Shown: one piece after another, positions 31,552-44,047 of the stretch
Position numbering within the stretch: the stretch's first letter is position 1
How the letters are laid out: each line of letters starts with the position of its first letter
Source of the DNA: Takakia lepidozioides
Taxonomy: Eukaryota > Streptophyta > Takakiopsida > Takakiales > Takakiaceae
Reading direction: 5' to 3'
DNA length: 64,000 bases
Assembly (NCBI GenBank): GCA_030704615.1
Contig: CM060734.1
Coordinates: 29,838,042 to 29,902,041, forward strand
Translations under genes and position numbers: made by a program
Notes under the pieces: generated by a model
What the model saw: the letters and a program-made list of their open reading frames with translations, nothing else
Databases searched by the model: none
Told to the model about the DNA's origin: nothing

Positions 31552-32589
31552 CAGGGATGCCTCGGCGTGAGCCTGGTCACGTGAGCGCGTGAGCGCAACT
31601 GCGCTCACGCCATGTCACCTTGCGCAAATGCCACGTCACGGGGCTCACTCCACGTCATCACACGTGAAGGCCGCGTTACCACGCGCCCAAAAAGAAGTGG
31701 AGTGTATTCCCGCGGATTGGCACCCTTTACCGCGGAAACAAGCTGGACGACATAATAAAAGGCATTGAATAAAGGATGGATGAATGTACAGTTGGATGAT
31801 AAACAGATGGATGAGTGTGAAAAATGAATGTAGATGGATGAATGAGGGATGGATAAGAGTAAAATGGATGAATGTATAATGGATGTTGAGCAATGACAAA
31901 AATTCATGACAGGAAGATGCATGACCAAATCTTTTGACGAATGCACAACGTATATGAAATGAGTGTGGAAGGTTTGTGGGGTGGATTAAAGAGTACAGAG
32001 GATGAATGTACAATGGATGTTGTACAAAGGAAAAAATTCATGAATGGAGCACGCATGAATACAGTGTAGATAAATGCACAATGGATATGAGAAGAGTCAG
32101 GGAGGTTTGTGAGATGGATTCATACATATTGCAATTTAAACGAAAGTTGATTATGTGATTATTATTTGTTCTAGAGGAACAACTACGGTGGAGGAAGGGG
32201 ATTCAACGTTTTCCAGATAATATGAAAATGAATATTAAAAGAATACAGTTCAGTCTGACTCAGAGTCAGTACAATGTAACCCCGCTTCCTCTGCATCTAA
32301 GTCTAAGTATTTTAGAACACCGGATCCACGCTGGATACACCTACGGCTGGCCACTAAAAAGTCAGGGGATAGGGACTCGGCCGCGTGAAGTGCCATTGCT
32401 TCGGCATAAACAGGAAGCAGAAAATTGGAAAGGGGGCTGTCGAAAACAGACTCACCAGAAATGACTGTATCTCCTGAAGATCCACCGCTGCCTTTCTTGA
32501 AAGACAGCCTGAAAAAGTTATTACTGTAACTTTGATGTTATCGAGAAATTGAGTATGACTCCCAAAGAGGGTTTAGCACTTACTCACAT

Positions 32590-35500
32590 GAAAAGTCGTT
32601 GTCGACCTGCTTATCTTCGGGATCGTCATCATTTCGAATTTGAATCCGATCAGTCTGTGTGCCTGAAGTGGAGCCAGACAAAAGGGGGAGGAGCACTGTG
32701 TTGTAGAGGTCAGAATCACCCTCCATGCCAAAAAGGCTTCTTCCGCCTGCCTTGCATGCATGGTAAGTTGCTCCTGCACCAGACAGGAGAACATGAACAG
32801 TTTGGAGGGGGGATTTAAGCAGATGAAACTGTTGAAAGGAAACCAATTCGGAAGGGAAAAAACAAACCTGTGGACACAGAAAGATCGACCACCCGTGCAG
32901 AGCGGTGGTTGCATGACTCCAGCAGTATTTGCATGAACGCTGGTGACTTTTCCTTTGCACCTCTCCAGGGAGTGCCATCTGGTCTCTTCAGAGTCTGACT
33001 GGACTGCATGAAGTTGTACAAAATGTCATCGACATGGGGCTCATAGGGGGGGTTGACGAAACAACCCTGGTCAGAAATCTCAAAGCTGCGGATGGAGGAT
33101 GGTGTCTTTGAGGTGCGAATCCTCCGCAGGCAGATCGCCTCAAACATCCTCGTCTGCCAAAGATAGCAGGTTAGTGTGGTAAACACAATCTATAGTGGAA
33201 GTGTGTACATCGGCTATTCAGAACTCAGACACCAAAAAATCATGAATCGGTGATGATCGGTGTCGATCATAACACATTCTACTAGAGTGGAGCTGCAGAG
33301 AAAATTGAAACTCATGATCAAAGCACAAGCAGAAGGGAGACGGCATACCAGCTGACCAGGGAAACCCCCTGTCACAAAATAGAGGCTGTTCACACAATTC
33401 CATGTGCGCAAAACTTCAAACCCTGAAAGACTTGAGGTATGATGCCAATGCCCGACGACTATCATTGTCACATGACTAAAAAAGCAGAAGTGTCCCTGCA
33501 TCAGAGAGGAAGTTGTTACAGAACCCGAACACCCAACTCCAGTAGTTGTCCTCGAATTTGTTCCAGCCTGGCGTCTTGCCCTTTGGAAGAACTTCTGGCA
33601 CAGCTTGGCCATCCGGGATGTCGAGAATGACAATGTCGGCCGCATAAGTTTTCTGCACACCGCACACAAAGGTGGGACCTGTGCTCACCTGCAACAGACA
33701 TCTTTTTTATAAGAACGATGGCAAGATTGTTTTCAAAGAACGAGACTGAGATACTGCCAACGAAACTTTCAGAGAAAAAGGAAAGAAACTGGAATTCTCA
33801 CCAGATTGAGGAATGAGATTATATTGTCCCAGGTAGGGGATGGCACCCCAGTGTATCCTCTCTTTCGACTCTGCATCATCGAAAGCCAACCCTCATTAAC
33901 AATTTTCATCTTTCCTGCTGAATCAGAACGGGAAGGGTGTGGCTTGGCATCGAACACGCACTGAAGAGTGCGGGTATATCTTCCAGCAGTAAAGTCCTGC
34001 CCACTCTCCATCTCCTTTTCATTCTCCTTCCCCTTGTCCTTTTCCTTCTCTTTGGACTTGTCTTTGTCCTTTGGCTTTGCTGGTGAAATGGCTATGACAT
34101 CAACAGCCTTGTCTTTTGGTTTGCGGCCCGCCTTCTTTCCCTTCTGCGGCGTTCCCTGAGCATCAGGCTCCTTGGCAGCCAATGTTGCTATGTTTCGTTG
34201 ATACTCTTCGTTAGTCAAAGGCGCCAGCATCTCAGCGTTATTGTTCAAGTATTTCATATGCTGTTCTTGAAAGGTCATGTGCTCAGGTGGGCAGTCAAGG
34301 TACCACCCACAGTCTCTGAAGTGAGAAGGACTCCAGTCCTTCAATATCCCTGCAGTATACATGGTTGGATCGTTTGCAGGGTCCGACCACATGTCAAGAT
34401 AGTCGGGAATTCCGCTCAGGTGATTTCCTTCCATAAGCACATATTTCGTGTACCTGAAAAAAGGAGATAAATCCCAACCCACAAAAGCGCTCAATGAGTA
34501 AGATGCAAGTAGAACAGAATGAAAAAAACATAGATTGAAATGGCTCTGAGAACTGCTCCAAGGACCTTTCAGGACCACACTACTGCTCCAGATATGAATG
34601 TTGTCAACGCCATTCAGAACATTCCATTCAATGATACTGTAAATACACCCTAATCCAGGTGAATGCAAATTATCGTTTAGGAATGACACAGACATAGAAG
34701 TGAACGTCGTCAACGACATTCACTAATGAAGCCAAATTACTACTTAAATGAAGCAAAATCACAGGATGGAAATCAAAAAATCGAGTAAGGAACCCTCCAG
34801 CAAAACTCAATGCACATTCATAACGAACATATCACTAAGGACCTCACAACATCACTGTATGTGAATGGCGTCAACGCCATTCAGAAAAATACCAAAAAGA
34901 AACCAATTACTTAGCTCCCAATCCATGTAAATTCAATTTGTCGCTGTTAAATAATACAGACACAGCAGTGAATGTCGTCAACGACATTCACTTTGGATTT
35001 CTCATAACAGAGCTTATCAAGCCTCCAGATTCCTCGCTAGAGGCAAAAACAATGCAGAACAACTGAATGTCTGCATTGACATTCAGCAAAATGAAGTGAG
35101 GAACCCTCATTGTAACCTCTATGGACATTACAAAAATTTACATAACTCTGAGGACCTCTCAACAACTCCGTATGTGAATGTCGTCAACGCCATTCAAGGA
35201 CATTATCAATTCTAATCAGGGACAATATAATTGCACCCTTAGATCCTAACCAGGTGAATTCATATACTCGCTTAAGAATGACTCAGACAAAGAAGTGAAT
35301 GTCGTCAACGACATTCAATCTGGATCTAAGATTGCAATCCATATGAAGCCACATTTTTTCCCAAAAAAAACAGTAGAGTTTCAAGTATGACATTGCACCT
35401 GTACACAACTCGCATCATGGCCCACTCTCCTCCAACCTGACTGTCAAAGTCGTTGGACCATAAAATGTTACCATCTTTGGAGAACTCCCGGAAAAAACAG

Positions 35501-37456
35501 TAATATTCGGATTTTCCCTTCTCAGCTGCCTCTGCCAGTTCTTGCTGCATTGATTCAAGTAGTGATTAGCTCCGAAGGGACTACAAACATGTATTCGAAA
35601 AGTAAACAGAGTACAGACTCGGGCTTACTGCATACATGTACTCCAGAAACGCCTCTCGTGTCAAAGAATACCAAGTGCCTGCAGCTCTTCCTGTTTCGCA
35701 CTTCTTGATGATATTGGGTGGTAGTACTGTCCGAAAATCATCCAGCTTCATCAGACCAATCCTCTGAATTCGGAATAGTGTGTGAACCAAGCTTGTTGTC
35801 ACATGCGATTTCTCTGTCGATCTGCAAAAACATTGGAAACATTGCATTCCTTAACACTGTTTTTTGAGGATTAATAAGACACTACAGACGGAATGAAATC
35901 TCCTGGATGACTTACTTGTTCACATCATGCATAGCTGTAAGAAGCCTAGCGATGTCGTTTCCAGGATCCAAAACCATTGCCTCCACAGCAACATGCTTGT
36001 CTTTGTCTTTCGAATGGTGTTTCTGAATGTATCCCATCCATGCCAGCAATCGGTGGTTGCCGTCCCAGACGTAGAACATGTGGTTGCAGAATTGCTGGGT
36101 GTTCTTTCCCATCATGAGGCCCAGCTCGAACTCCTCATTGGCATCTTTCCAGCACTCATCCCAGTTATCACTGATCTCTGGAGACACTAATGTGCTTTTT
36201 CCCATTTATATCCGTCAGTGACACATAAAAAACTTGTGCACCAAGTCTATATCCATGCACAAAATCACTCTCCAATTTTGTTATGTCATGGGAAAGAGGT
36301 GGACGCACAACAGGCATTGATATCATCCGGCACAGAGGTATGTCCAGACGCCCTCCAGATACGAGCATGTCCCTTATAACCTCCTGAGAGTTTACCTTCT
36401 GGAATGACATGAGTTCTTTCACCTTGTCAAGGTAGTGCACTTCGGATTCATCTGCTTCATCTGTATTCTCTGAGCTTTTTGCGGACTCGTCCCCATCTCC
36501 AGATCCTTTCCCCTCTGATCCTGTAGGCTTCGACCTCACAGTTTTCTGCACGATGCCATTCAGTTCTGACTGAGTGATTTGCAAATAGTGAATGGCGGTA
36601 ACGACCATCACTCTGTCTCAAGGAAACTCACCATGAATGGTGTGAAAGAATTCAGCACAATCTACACAAGCAAAGCTGAGACTGCCGTATTCAAAACAAA
36701 AGCGAGAGCGATAGCGAACGGCGTTAACGACAATCACAAAAGATAACGACCTACCGGATCGGTGTTGTGTAATGACATACATGTGCAACTGATTGGCGGC
36801 AACGACATTCAGTGTAGTTTAGGGCGGATAGTAAGTGCAGACTCTCTCTTCAAACACATAGGTACATAAATCTCATGAGGAGAATCGAATGGCGTTAACG
36901 ACGCTCGCAATTCAGTAGTTCCTGCTAAAGAAGGGAAGAGGAAGGACTCCTTGAAAGGCAATCAGACAGACTGTATGATCTGAACACCAGTGAATGACTG
37001 TACCGATAGTCACCAACTCATTGTGTTGTAAACCCTTCGCAGAGAAGTAGAAAGCAAATCACCTTTGTGATGGTCGGTAGCGACAATCCCTGTCTGGGAC
37101 ATTCCACTCAATCTCTACGCATATCTTCAACAATGAAATGTAAGTTAGATAAAAGTTACTGGCACCTTCTTAGGTTTTGAAATTTGATCCCCTTCTGCAG
37201 CTTTCCTCTTCCCTCTCACATCTGCTGGAATTTCTGTCTGCGCTAGGGTTTCTTGACCTTCTCCCGGTTCGGCGTTCCGCGTGCTTCCACCTCCTTCAGT
37301 GTCCCTGCGAATCATCTCTGCCTCCACAGGTTGGCGCACTCTTATCGCCGACTGTGTCACAGCCGCTACCTCAGTCTCCGTCTGCTCTTGTAAATCAGTC
37401 TCCGCGTTCACCTGCTGCCTTGGCCCTGTGTTCTCCAACAAACGACGCCTCGTCAT
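32590..37456 (-). pseudogene. ParB-methyltransferase-like cargo gene, copy 2
   Basis: Same exon layout as 4540-10134. E1 from ATG 37456; ParB-like exon about 36569-35930 (one extra T near 36198 shifts it); E6 intact and in frame (34453-33802, with KAGRKPKDK and the Lys/Glu linker); E7 DIVILDIPDGQAVPEVLPKG at about 33640; E8 EKSPAFMQILLESC and VVDLSVSTG intact near 32940-32870, spliced to GATYHACKAGG. Damage: the 600-bp deletion fuses SEYY to CFFREFSKDG, and a CAG-to-TAG stop lies at about 33476. Together the two copies allow the ancestral frame to be read, though neither is whole. Confidence 0.7.
34593..35318. repeat. Palindrome array in copy 2 intron
   Basis: Same seven palindromes as 6553-7275, in the same order and spacing. 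Most keep arm complementarity, for example GTGAATGTCGT / ACGACATTCAC at about 34966. Conserved with the copy, so the array predates the two insertions. Confidence 0.8.
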
Positions 37457-37544
37457 TTTCTCTCTTGCTCTGCGTCTCTCTCTAAGGGAAGTAAAATAAA
37501 GAGACTTTCTTCTCTTTCGTATTCTAGAACCCTCTCCAGCTTGA

Positions 37545-37662
37545 CTACCACTCTCCCTCTAAGCGCGAAAAGTAGAAAAACGCAGCGACTCCCGATTTCT
37601 TGCCTACCACTCTCCCTCTAAGCGCGAAAAGTAGAAAAACGCAGCGACTCCCGATTTCTTGC
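37545..37662. repeat. 59-bp tandem duplication in the cargo gene 5' region
   Basis: CTACCACTCTCCCTCTAAGC onward is present twice in direct tandem (37545-37603 and 37604-37662) and once in copy 1 (about 10231-10289, slightly diverged). It sits 90-200 bp upstream of the cargo gene start, thus in its presumed promoter or 5' UTR. Confidence 0.9.
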
Positions 37663-37840
37663 GGGATTGCCTGCGTTCTTGCGTGTCTCTAGAAGCATCA
37701 GATTCCCTCCCGCGTGACCGTTACACATAGTCGTTCCCTTATTAGTGCACATGCCAGCAATTGGTGTACAGCTGTTTGTATTCAGTTATGGATGTCTGAC
37801 GTGTGTCGCCCAAAAAAAACGGCGTGTTCTTTATTAGGAA

Positions 37841-38885
37841 AGGACCTTATGTCCTACAGAAGATGTATGATAATAACACCGCCATGTTACAAACCATTAA
37901 CAAAGAGATGCTAGGAAGAGTCAATGCCAATAAGTTGAAGGGATATAGTGGTATCCATGACAAACCATTGCAGCATGATTTGCATGTTGAAACACAGAAA
38001 CAGTCACGGGCTGCACCGGTAATACCAACGGAGCATGAAGCACTTGTTGTAAAGCCGAATGTGTATGGCCTGGGCGGAGAGCACAGGTGTTCACACAGTT
38101 ACCACAGCCCATCACAGTATCACACAACCTGTCACAGCCCATCACAGCATCACACAGCCTATCACAGTTTACCACAGTTGGACACAGCCTGTCACAGCCC
38201 AACACAGCTTACACAGGTTGCACAGTCCATAGGGTCAGTGACAGGTGGACGCGGGTTAACGTCAGAAAAGTGGCTGGCAAGTGAAAGAGCAGCTTGGAAG
38301 TCAAACTCGGAGAATGTGCCACGCGGACAGGGGAAGTCGGAGGCAGGTCTAGAAACAAACACGTGGTCACTAGGGCGAAGTACACTGCAGTGCATATATT
38401 GCAAAAGCGGGTGTCATCATGCAAGAAGACAAATTGGGCCGTCAAAGTACCTACCCGGTACATCAACCAAAACTATTTGTGGGCCCATTAATGCATTCAG
38501 GGCAAAGGTAACGGAACCCTTTACGAGTACAGAAAAGGGGGTTTTTGCCACATGTGCTGTCCTAGTGGACATTCCAGGGGGGAATGTCCACTAAGGGGAG
38601 TTAAATTAAGAAGTTACCCAAGGAGGCAACAGCCAATCATGAGCGAGAATTACATATAGGTAGTTTCCTCCAAGAAACAAGAACAAGAAATTAGCAGGGT
38701 TATGAGCGCAAGAGTCGGGGTGGCTCCGAATAACCAGCGTCTCGGCAGGAGGGGCAATCAAAGCTATAGCTTTGTAGCTATGGCGGAAATTACGGATTAC
38801 ACATTAGCTTTACTTCTCATGCAGTGGCGCAAGGACGGACGGGTTGAGAGTACATTCTCTCTCACTCGATACTTGCAAGCCCCAC
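37841..38885 (+). mobile_element. Family B gypsy fragment B3: integrase tail, tandem repeats, ORF3 start
   Basis: Plus-strand fragment. GPYVLQKMYDNNTAMLQT and NANKLKGYSG match the end of B1 pol. CACAGCC-type tandem repeats follow (about 38090-38225), then a leader, then the N-terminus of ORF3 (MSARVGVAPNNQRLGRRG, AEITDYTLALLLMQWRK, 38702-38884). It is cut at 38885 by the LTR of B2 inserted in the opposite direction. Confidence 0.83.
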
Positions 38886-39788
38886 TGTCGTGCGGCTTTT
38901 ACTCACCCATCCCTTCGCTATCCGAGGTGGAAACTCCAAGATAGAAGAGTTGGATATCTCTAAGCACTCGGCCCGCTTAGAACAATCAGTCATGACCTGC
39001 AGCTAGTGAATCATGGTTGTGCTTCATATTTGTATTCCTTCCTGCCTTCATGTTATCAATTTACCTTACCGTGTATACTGAAGCATCAGATTGCTTCAAT
39101 ATCTACTAAGTTCCAATTAATCATGCATTCATTCCACACCTTCTCTCGTGTCTCTCTACACAGTATGTTTGTATCGATTCAGTGTCGGATTAAGATTAAT
39201 CATGTATCATGCCTATGCCATGGTGTCTCTATTCTATCCTACTGTATAATTTTACAGCTTGCATGAACTAAGCCTCATTCAAGTCATCATCTCCTCTTCA
39301 CTGTTTCCGCTCTCCGTTACATCTCTTCCTCTCCTGAACAAGTCGCCCTCCTCAAGAAGTGATCCCCTTCCTGTTGCCGCTCTGCCTAATCTACCCGCAA
39401 GCTGTTCTAACCACCTAACTAACTAACCGTCACCCTTGAAGTAACACGTTCCCTCTGCAGATGTTGTTCCCACACAGTCATTCCCTGTCAATGATAATTG
39501 TTCCCCATGCACTGTGACAGGCTGTGTCAAGCTGTGCCGAACTGTGACTGGCTGTGTAAAGCTGTGTCGGGCTGTGTGAAGCTGTGTCGGGCTGTGTAAA
39601 GTTGTGTCGAGCTGTGACTGGCTGTGCGAAGCTGTGTCGGGCTGTGATAGACTGTGACGGGCTGTGTAACCCCCCCTAAAGCCTGCTCCTGCCACCCCTA
39701 AGGCTCTTGTTGGTCTCAATCTGCGCAAAAATTAAAGGTACCCCACAGAACCCATAAAAGCGTCTAAGTCCCAAGCAGCCCTCTAACA
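38886..39788 (-). repeat. 3' LTR of family B element B2
   Basis: 903 bp; on the minus strand it starts TGTTAGAGGGCTGC and ends GCACGACA. Contains GGCTGTG-type tandem repeats at about 39510-39665. Followed on the plus side (39789-39812) by the polypurine tract, minus-strand GAGAGGGGGAGGGATAA. Confidence 0.88.
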
Positions 39789-39868
39789 TTATCCCTCCCC
39801 CTCTCAAAAAGCCGTGTCCTCACGGTTTACTGTTTGGGATTAGCAAACCTTTGTGAGCGAGCACCCTT

Positions 39869-42800
39869 CTATCGGTGAGAGTCTCGTGAAGGACTCCGTG
39901 TGCGAGCCCGAGTCCTGTCACTGGCTGATGGAGATGATTGAGCACTACCTGGAAATGTCTGACCCTCCTTTGGCTGATAACGAGGTAACCTCTCAGGCAT
40001 AGGAAATCCCCGTCGTTTCTTCTCTGCCATCTGAAGTGCATGGTCCTCTGCCATGTCAAAAGAGTCCTCTGAAGAAACAGTAGTATCAGAATCCTCGTCC
40101 CCCCTTAGGTGTTTTAACGGCCGAACTTTAAGTGAAATCCTGCGTGGCATACATTGTAGGCCCACCATGTCTGGAAGTTTAAACTGTACAACTTGCTGTA
40201 AGCGCTTGCAAGCAAAATTAGTGAACGCCCTGAACTCCTTAGCCGTATAGGTGAGAGGTGTGCCAATGACTTTGGAACGGTGTAAGTATTTCCAGGCTTC
40301 ATGTCCCTTAAAGAAAATATCCTCAGGGCTGAATTTATGTGTTGCCAAATTATTCCAAGCCGAATTAAACCATGAACGAAGTTGGGAATCCTTCTGCATC
40401 ATAATTTTTGCATCATATAGGTACATATGAGGTGGCATTGAAGGTAAGACCCAATGATCCCCACTGGAATAACTCAGAAATCGTGATTGTATCTTCTACT
40501 GCTCAATGTGATAACGTGCCAGAAAACAAGCAGCATAGTATAATCCACAGCCCATGACAATACTAGATACCTCCTTGGTCTTGGTATAGATGTACCCATG
40601 TACAACCTGGAAGGCAATTAATTCCTTCAGCATGGTACCTGCCTCAGACCAGTACCTTGCAAAGTGATGATCCTCAATGGGTCGATTGTTTGGAAGAACC
40701 TTAGTCCGAGGTTCCACCGGCAACCAAATGCACATGATCTGGTAGTAATGTGCCAACGATTGCGGAGGACTAAATTCCTTTCAAGCCAAATCCAGCACAA
40801 TGGGAATTTGGTTGAAGGGCATAATCATAGCCCGACTGTACTCCCGTGCAGCAGGAGTCCTAGGTGGGTTAAAAGCAGCATCCCCCCATACCTCATGTTG
40901 TGGTTTGGCTGTAGTAGCAACAGGGTCAGCTACCTGCACAGGCACCTGCTGTGGTATTGGTACCACTAGCATCTCCTCCACCCCCTGCAAAGAAGACTGA
41001 AAAATTAGAGTCCTGGCATGTAAATAAGTAGCCATTAGCTGCTCCTCAGGAACAAAGACTTTCTTGTCAATATTTGAACTCAGGTCATCCACTTGAGTCT
41101 GCAGGCCTTCCACATCCTCCTATAGCTCCTCTATTCTCCTATAGACATTGTCTATAGTAGTTGTGGCAATAATCTGCACCTACAATCTGAGCTCATTCAT
41201 CTCGCCCTGGGTGAGCTTCCTTGGTGCTTTGCCTTCTACCGGCCCTTGTGCTAACCAGACCTGCATAAGGTGGTTATCCACCAAGTCCTGTGTGGCACCC
41301 CTGAGAGTCTGCTCCTCCGTGAGTCTGTACACATCTAACTGCTGCTGTAAAGCCTCCATGAGCTTTGCATGAGGTTCAACCAGACCCACATAGGCAGCAG
41401 CCAGATTATTGGCTTCCTTCCAAGCCTTGTTAGCCACACAAAGTTCATCTCTATTGACCATGACTGTTTGTTGCAACTCCAGGATGTACCTCTCCTGGTC
41501 AGCCTCAACTTGCAACTGGTCCTGCTCGAGACCTGCTTCAATCAAATGTCCCTTAGCCAACTGCAAGGCAGCCTTTGTGTCCTCAAACTCTTGCTGTAAC
41601 TTGAGATTGATCTCCTTATCTACCTTGTTAGCACACTCAGTGGCAATTCGAGTCTCAAACTCCTTCCTGAGTTCCTCCCTCAAAGCTGCCAATTGGGTAG
41701 ATGGAACATGGGATTTCACATAAGTGCCTAACAAATTAAGTGTCATACTTATGGAACTCATAAGCATGGCCTGCTGGGGGTCATCATGGTGAACTTGCTG
41801 CTGTTCCCCCTGATCTTCCACAATGTGATGCTTCACCAACCATTCAGGCCATTGCCCCACCAGATCTTCTTCCTGAACCACCTCATCCTCCATAGGTGTT
41901 GCAGTGTCCTTATATTCTACCCCTGGTACCTCCGTCACAGGTGTGGGTATTACATGCATAGCAGGGATTTCCCTGGACAAACTCTGCACCTCTAGAACCA
42001 CTAATTCCCTTACCAAGCCAGAGTTTTCATAGAGAAGGTCACCCTTCTCAATTTTGGCCACGACCTGCTCTGTAGTGGGAATGTCCAACCTTTCTCCGTC
42101 CAGAGCAATTAGGGGTGGTGTCACAACATGTTCTAACTGTGGAACCTCTAAGACAACTGAGTCAACTGGCTGTGATGGCTGTGGTACTGAAGTGACTTCT
42201 TCTTCCCTCTCCGAAGGCCGTGCTTCCAATAATAACAGCCCTTTGTGCTGTTGTGCCCCATCCTGCACAAGAGCTTGGGAAACATCATCTGGCGATTTCC
42301 GTGAAGCCAGTGGATCCGCCACTACAGTCATACTCCGCTTCTGTCTCTTAGACTGATGTTGCCCTGCCAGTCCACCCTCACTATGTGAAGAGCCCTGCTC
42401 TTCAATTGCAGTGGTTACTGCCTCAAACACTCCCATCTCCTTACGTTCCCGAGTATCAAGTATGCAAGAGTCAAGAATGATTTGGGCAATGAATGGACCA
42501 GACACAATGATCGGAGACTTAGCAGCAGTGCCCTGTAACCTCTTCATCTCTTCCACCAGACCATTATACATTAACTCTGCCCAAGCTACATCCTCTCCCC
42601 TCAAAGCTTTCAAGATCTCCTCTGTGAATGACCTGCTCAAATATTGTTGGTTCTGTTTCATGGCAAACAAAACGTTCAATATTTGGCCAACTTCTCTGAG
42701 CCCTGGGTACTCGGCTTTGGTACAAGCGTAACCTTGAGTCTTAAAGAAACTTCCTTCTTGGAACAAATTCCTTATCTGCAATCTTGCCCTGTGCTCATCC

Positions 42801-43525
42801 ACATCCACATGACCCGATGGCAAATCAAACAATTGCTGCAAGTACTGGGGAGTAATTTCTATATCTACTCCCCTCACCTGGGTAACTCCCGTCCGAGGCT
42901 CAAAGTTCTGAAGAAATTGAATCATATACTGCCGATGATGCAAGGACCAGTCCTTGCGTAGCAGCCCCTCCAATCGCAACTCCCTCAACAGCTGCACTGC
43001 CTGCGGTGTAGCAATTGTTTGCTTCTGCAGAATCGTGGTGCTCTTCACCCTGATATCCTCCATTCCCCTAACTCTCTTCATTCTAGACAAACAAAAAGGC
43101 CTTGTTTGAAACAGCTGAAGGAAAGCTTGCAGGGCACAAAGCATACAGGTATGGTTGGCACAGAATGGAACAGGTAAGTGCGTGTAAGCTTGTGGGGCTT
43201 GCAAGTATCGAGTGAGAGAAAATGTACTCTCAATTCGTCCGTCCTTGCGCCACTGCGTGAGGAGTAAAGCGAGCGTGTAATCCGTTACATCCGCCATAGC
43301 TACAAAGCTAGTGCTTTGATTGCCCCTCCCGTCGAGACACTGGCTATTCGGAGCCACCCCGACTCTTCCGCTCATAACACTTCCAATTTCTTGTTCTTGT
43401 TTCTTGGAGGGAACCACCTGCATGAAATTCTCACTCCTGATTGGCTGTTGCCTGCTTAGGTAACTTCTTAAATCCACCCCCCTCCGTGGACATTCCCACC
43501 TGGAATGTCCAGTAGGATAGCACAT
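39869..43525 (-). pseudogene. ORF3 of B2: long third ORF downstream of pol
   Basis: About 1200 codons in one minus-strand frame, broken only by stops at 41180, 41120, 40783 and about 40496. The homologous start is probably Met at 43297 (MADVTDYTLALLL). N-terminal third: helical, with LQKQTIATPQAVQLL, ITPQYLQQLFDLPSG and SRSFTEEILKALRGED. Middle: acidic and proline-rich. About residues 540-760: strong coiled-coil heptads rich in Gln, Glu and Leu. C-terminal part: AFNPPRTPAAREYSRAM, SLAHYYQIMCIWLP, GCGLYYAACFLARYHIEQ, ending in a basic/Ser-rich tail. No signal peptide or clear membrane segment, so it is not an obvious envelope protein. No family recognised. Confidence 0.7.
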
Positions 43526-43854
43526 GTGGCATAAGTCCCTCTTTTCTGTACTCAGAAAGGGTTCTGTTACCCCTGCCTTGAATGCATTAATGGGCCCACA
43601 AATAGTTTTAGCTGATGTACCGGGAAGGTACTTTGACGGCCCGATTTGTCCTCTTGCATGATGAGACCCACTCTTGCAATCGATGCACTGCGGTGTGCTT
43701 CACCTTAGTGGCCACGTCTCCGTTTTTAGACATGCCCCAGATTTCCCCTCTCCGCGTGGCATATTCTCCGAGTTTGACTTCCAAACTTCTTCTTCACCTG
43801 ACGGCCACTTTTCTGACGTTAACCCGCTTTCACCTGTCACTGACCCAATGGACT
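43526..43854. other. Leader between tandem repeats and ORF3 (B2)
   Basis: Non-coding spacer homologous to B3 38230-38700 and B1 48760-49195. No gene seen. Confidence 0.5.
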
Positions 43855-44047
43855 GTGTAACCCGCATGGGCTGTGTTGGGCTGTGACAGGCTGTGTCTAA
43901 TTGTGGTGAACTATGATAGGCTGTGTGACATTGTGATGGGCTATAATAAGTTGTGTCACGTTGTGATGGGCTGTGATAGGCTGTGTCACGCTGTGATGGG
44001 CTGTGATCAGCTGCGTCATGCTGTGATGGGCTGTGATAGGCTGTGTC
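43855..44047. repeat. GGCTGTG tandem repeats of B2, left part
   Basis: Repeats of GTGATGGGCTGTG/GATAGGCTGTG, interrupted at 44047 by B1 and continued at 57248-57345. The five bases GTGTC at 44043-44047 recur at 57248-57252. Confidence 0.88.

Larger units (their letters stand above)
31552..37840 (+). mobile_element. Second MULE copy, right-truncated
   Basis: Starts CAGGGATGCC exactly like 3499 and stays nearly identical to copy 1 up to the TTCTTTATTAG shared by 10460 and 37840, where it switches to family B sequence. It contains the left subterminal repeats (31552-31740), minisatellite (31752-32128), cargo gene and part of the divergent promoter. It lacks the transposase and right end. Differences: a 600-bp deletion at about 35503 (cargo exons 4-5), a 133-bp deletion near 36842 and a 59-bp tandem duplication at 37545. 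Confidence 0.9.

Noticed and set aside
38895-38944. LTR-borne ORF fragments such as 38702-38944 beyond 38885
   Set aside because: The ORF runs from ORF3 into the LTR of an inserted element; the part after 38885 is chance translation.
39869-43525. Envelope protein for ORF3
   Set aside because: Position fits, but no signal peptide, membrane span or furin-like site is visible; the coiled coil alone is not enough.
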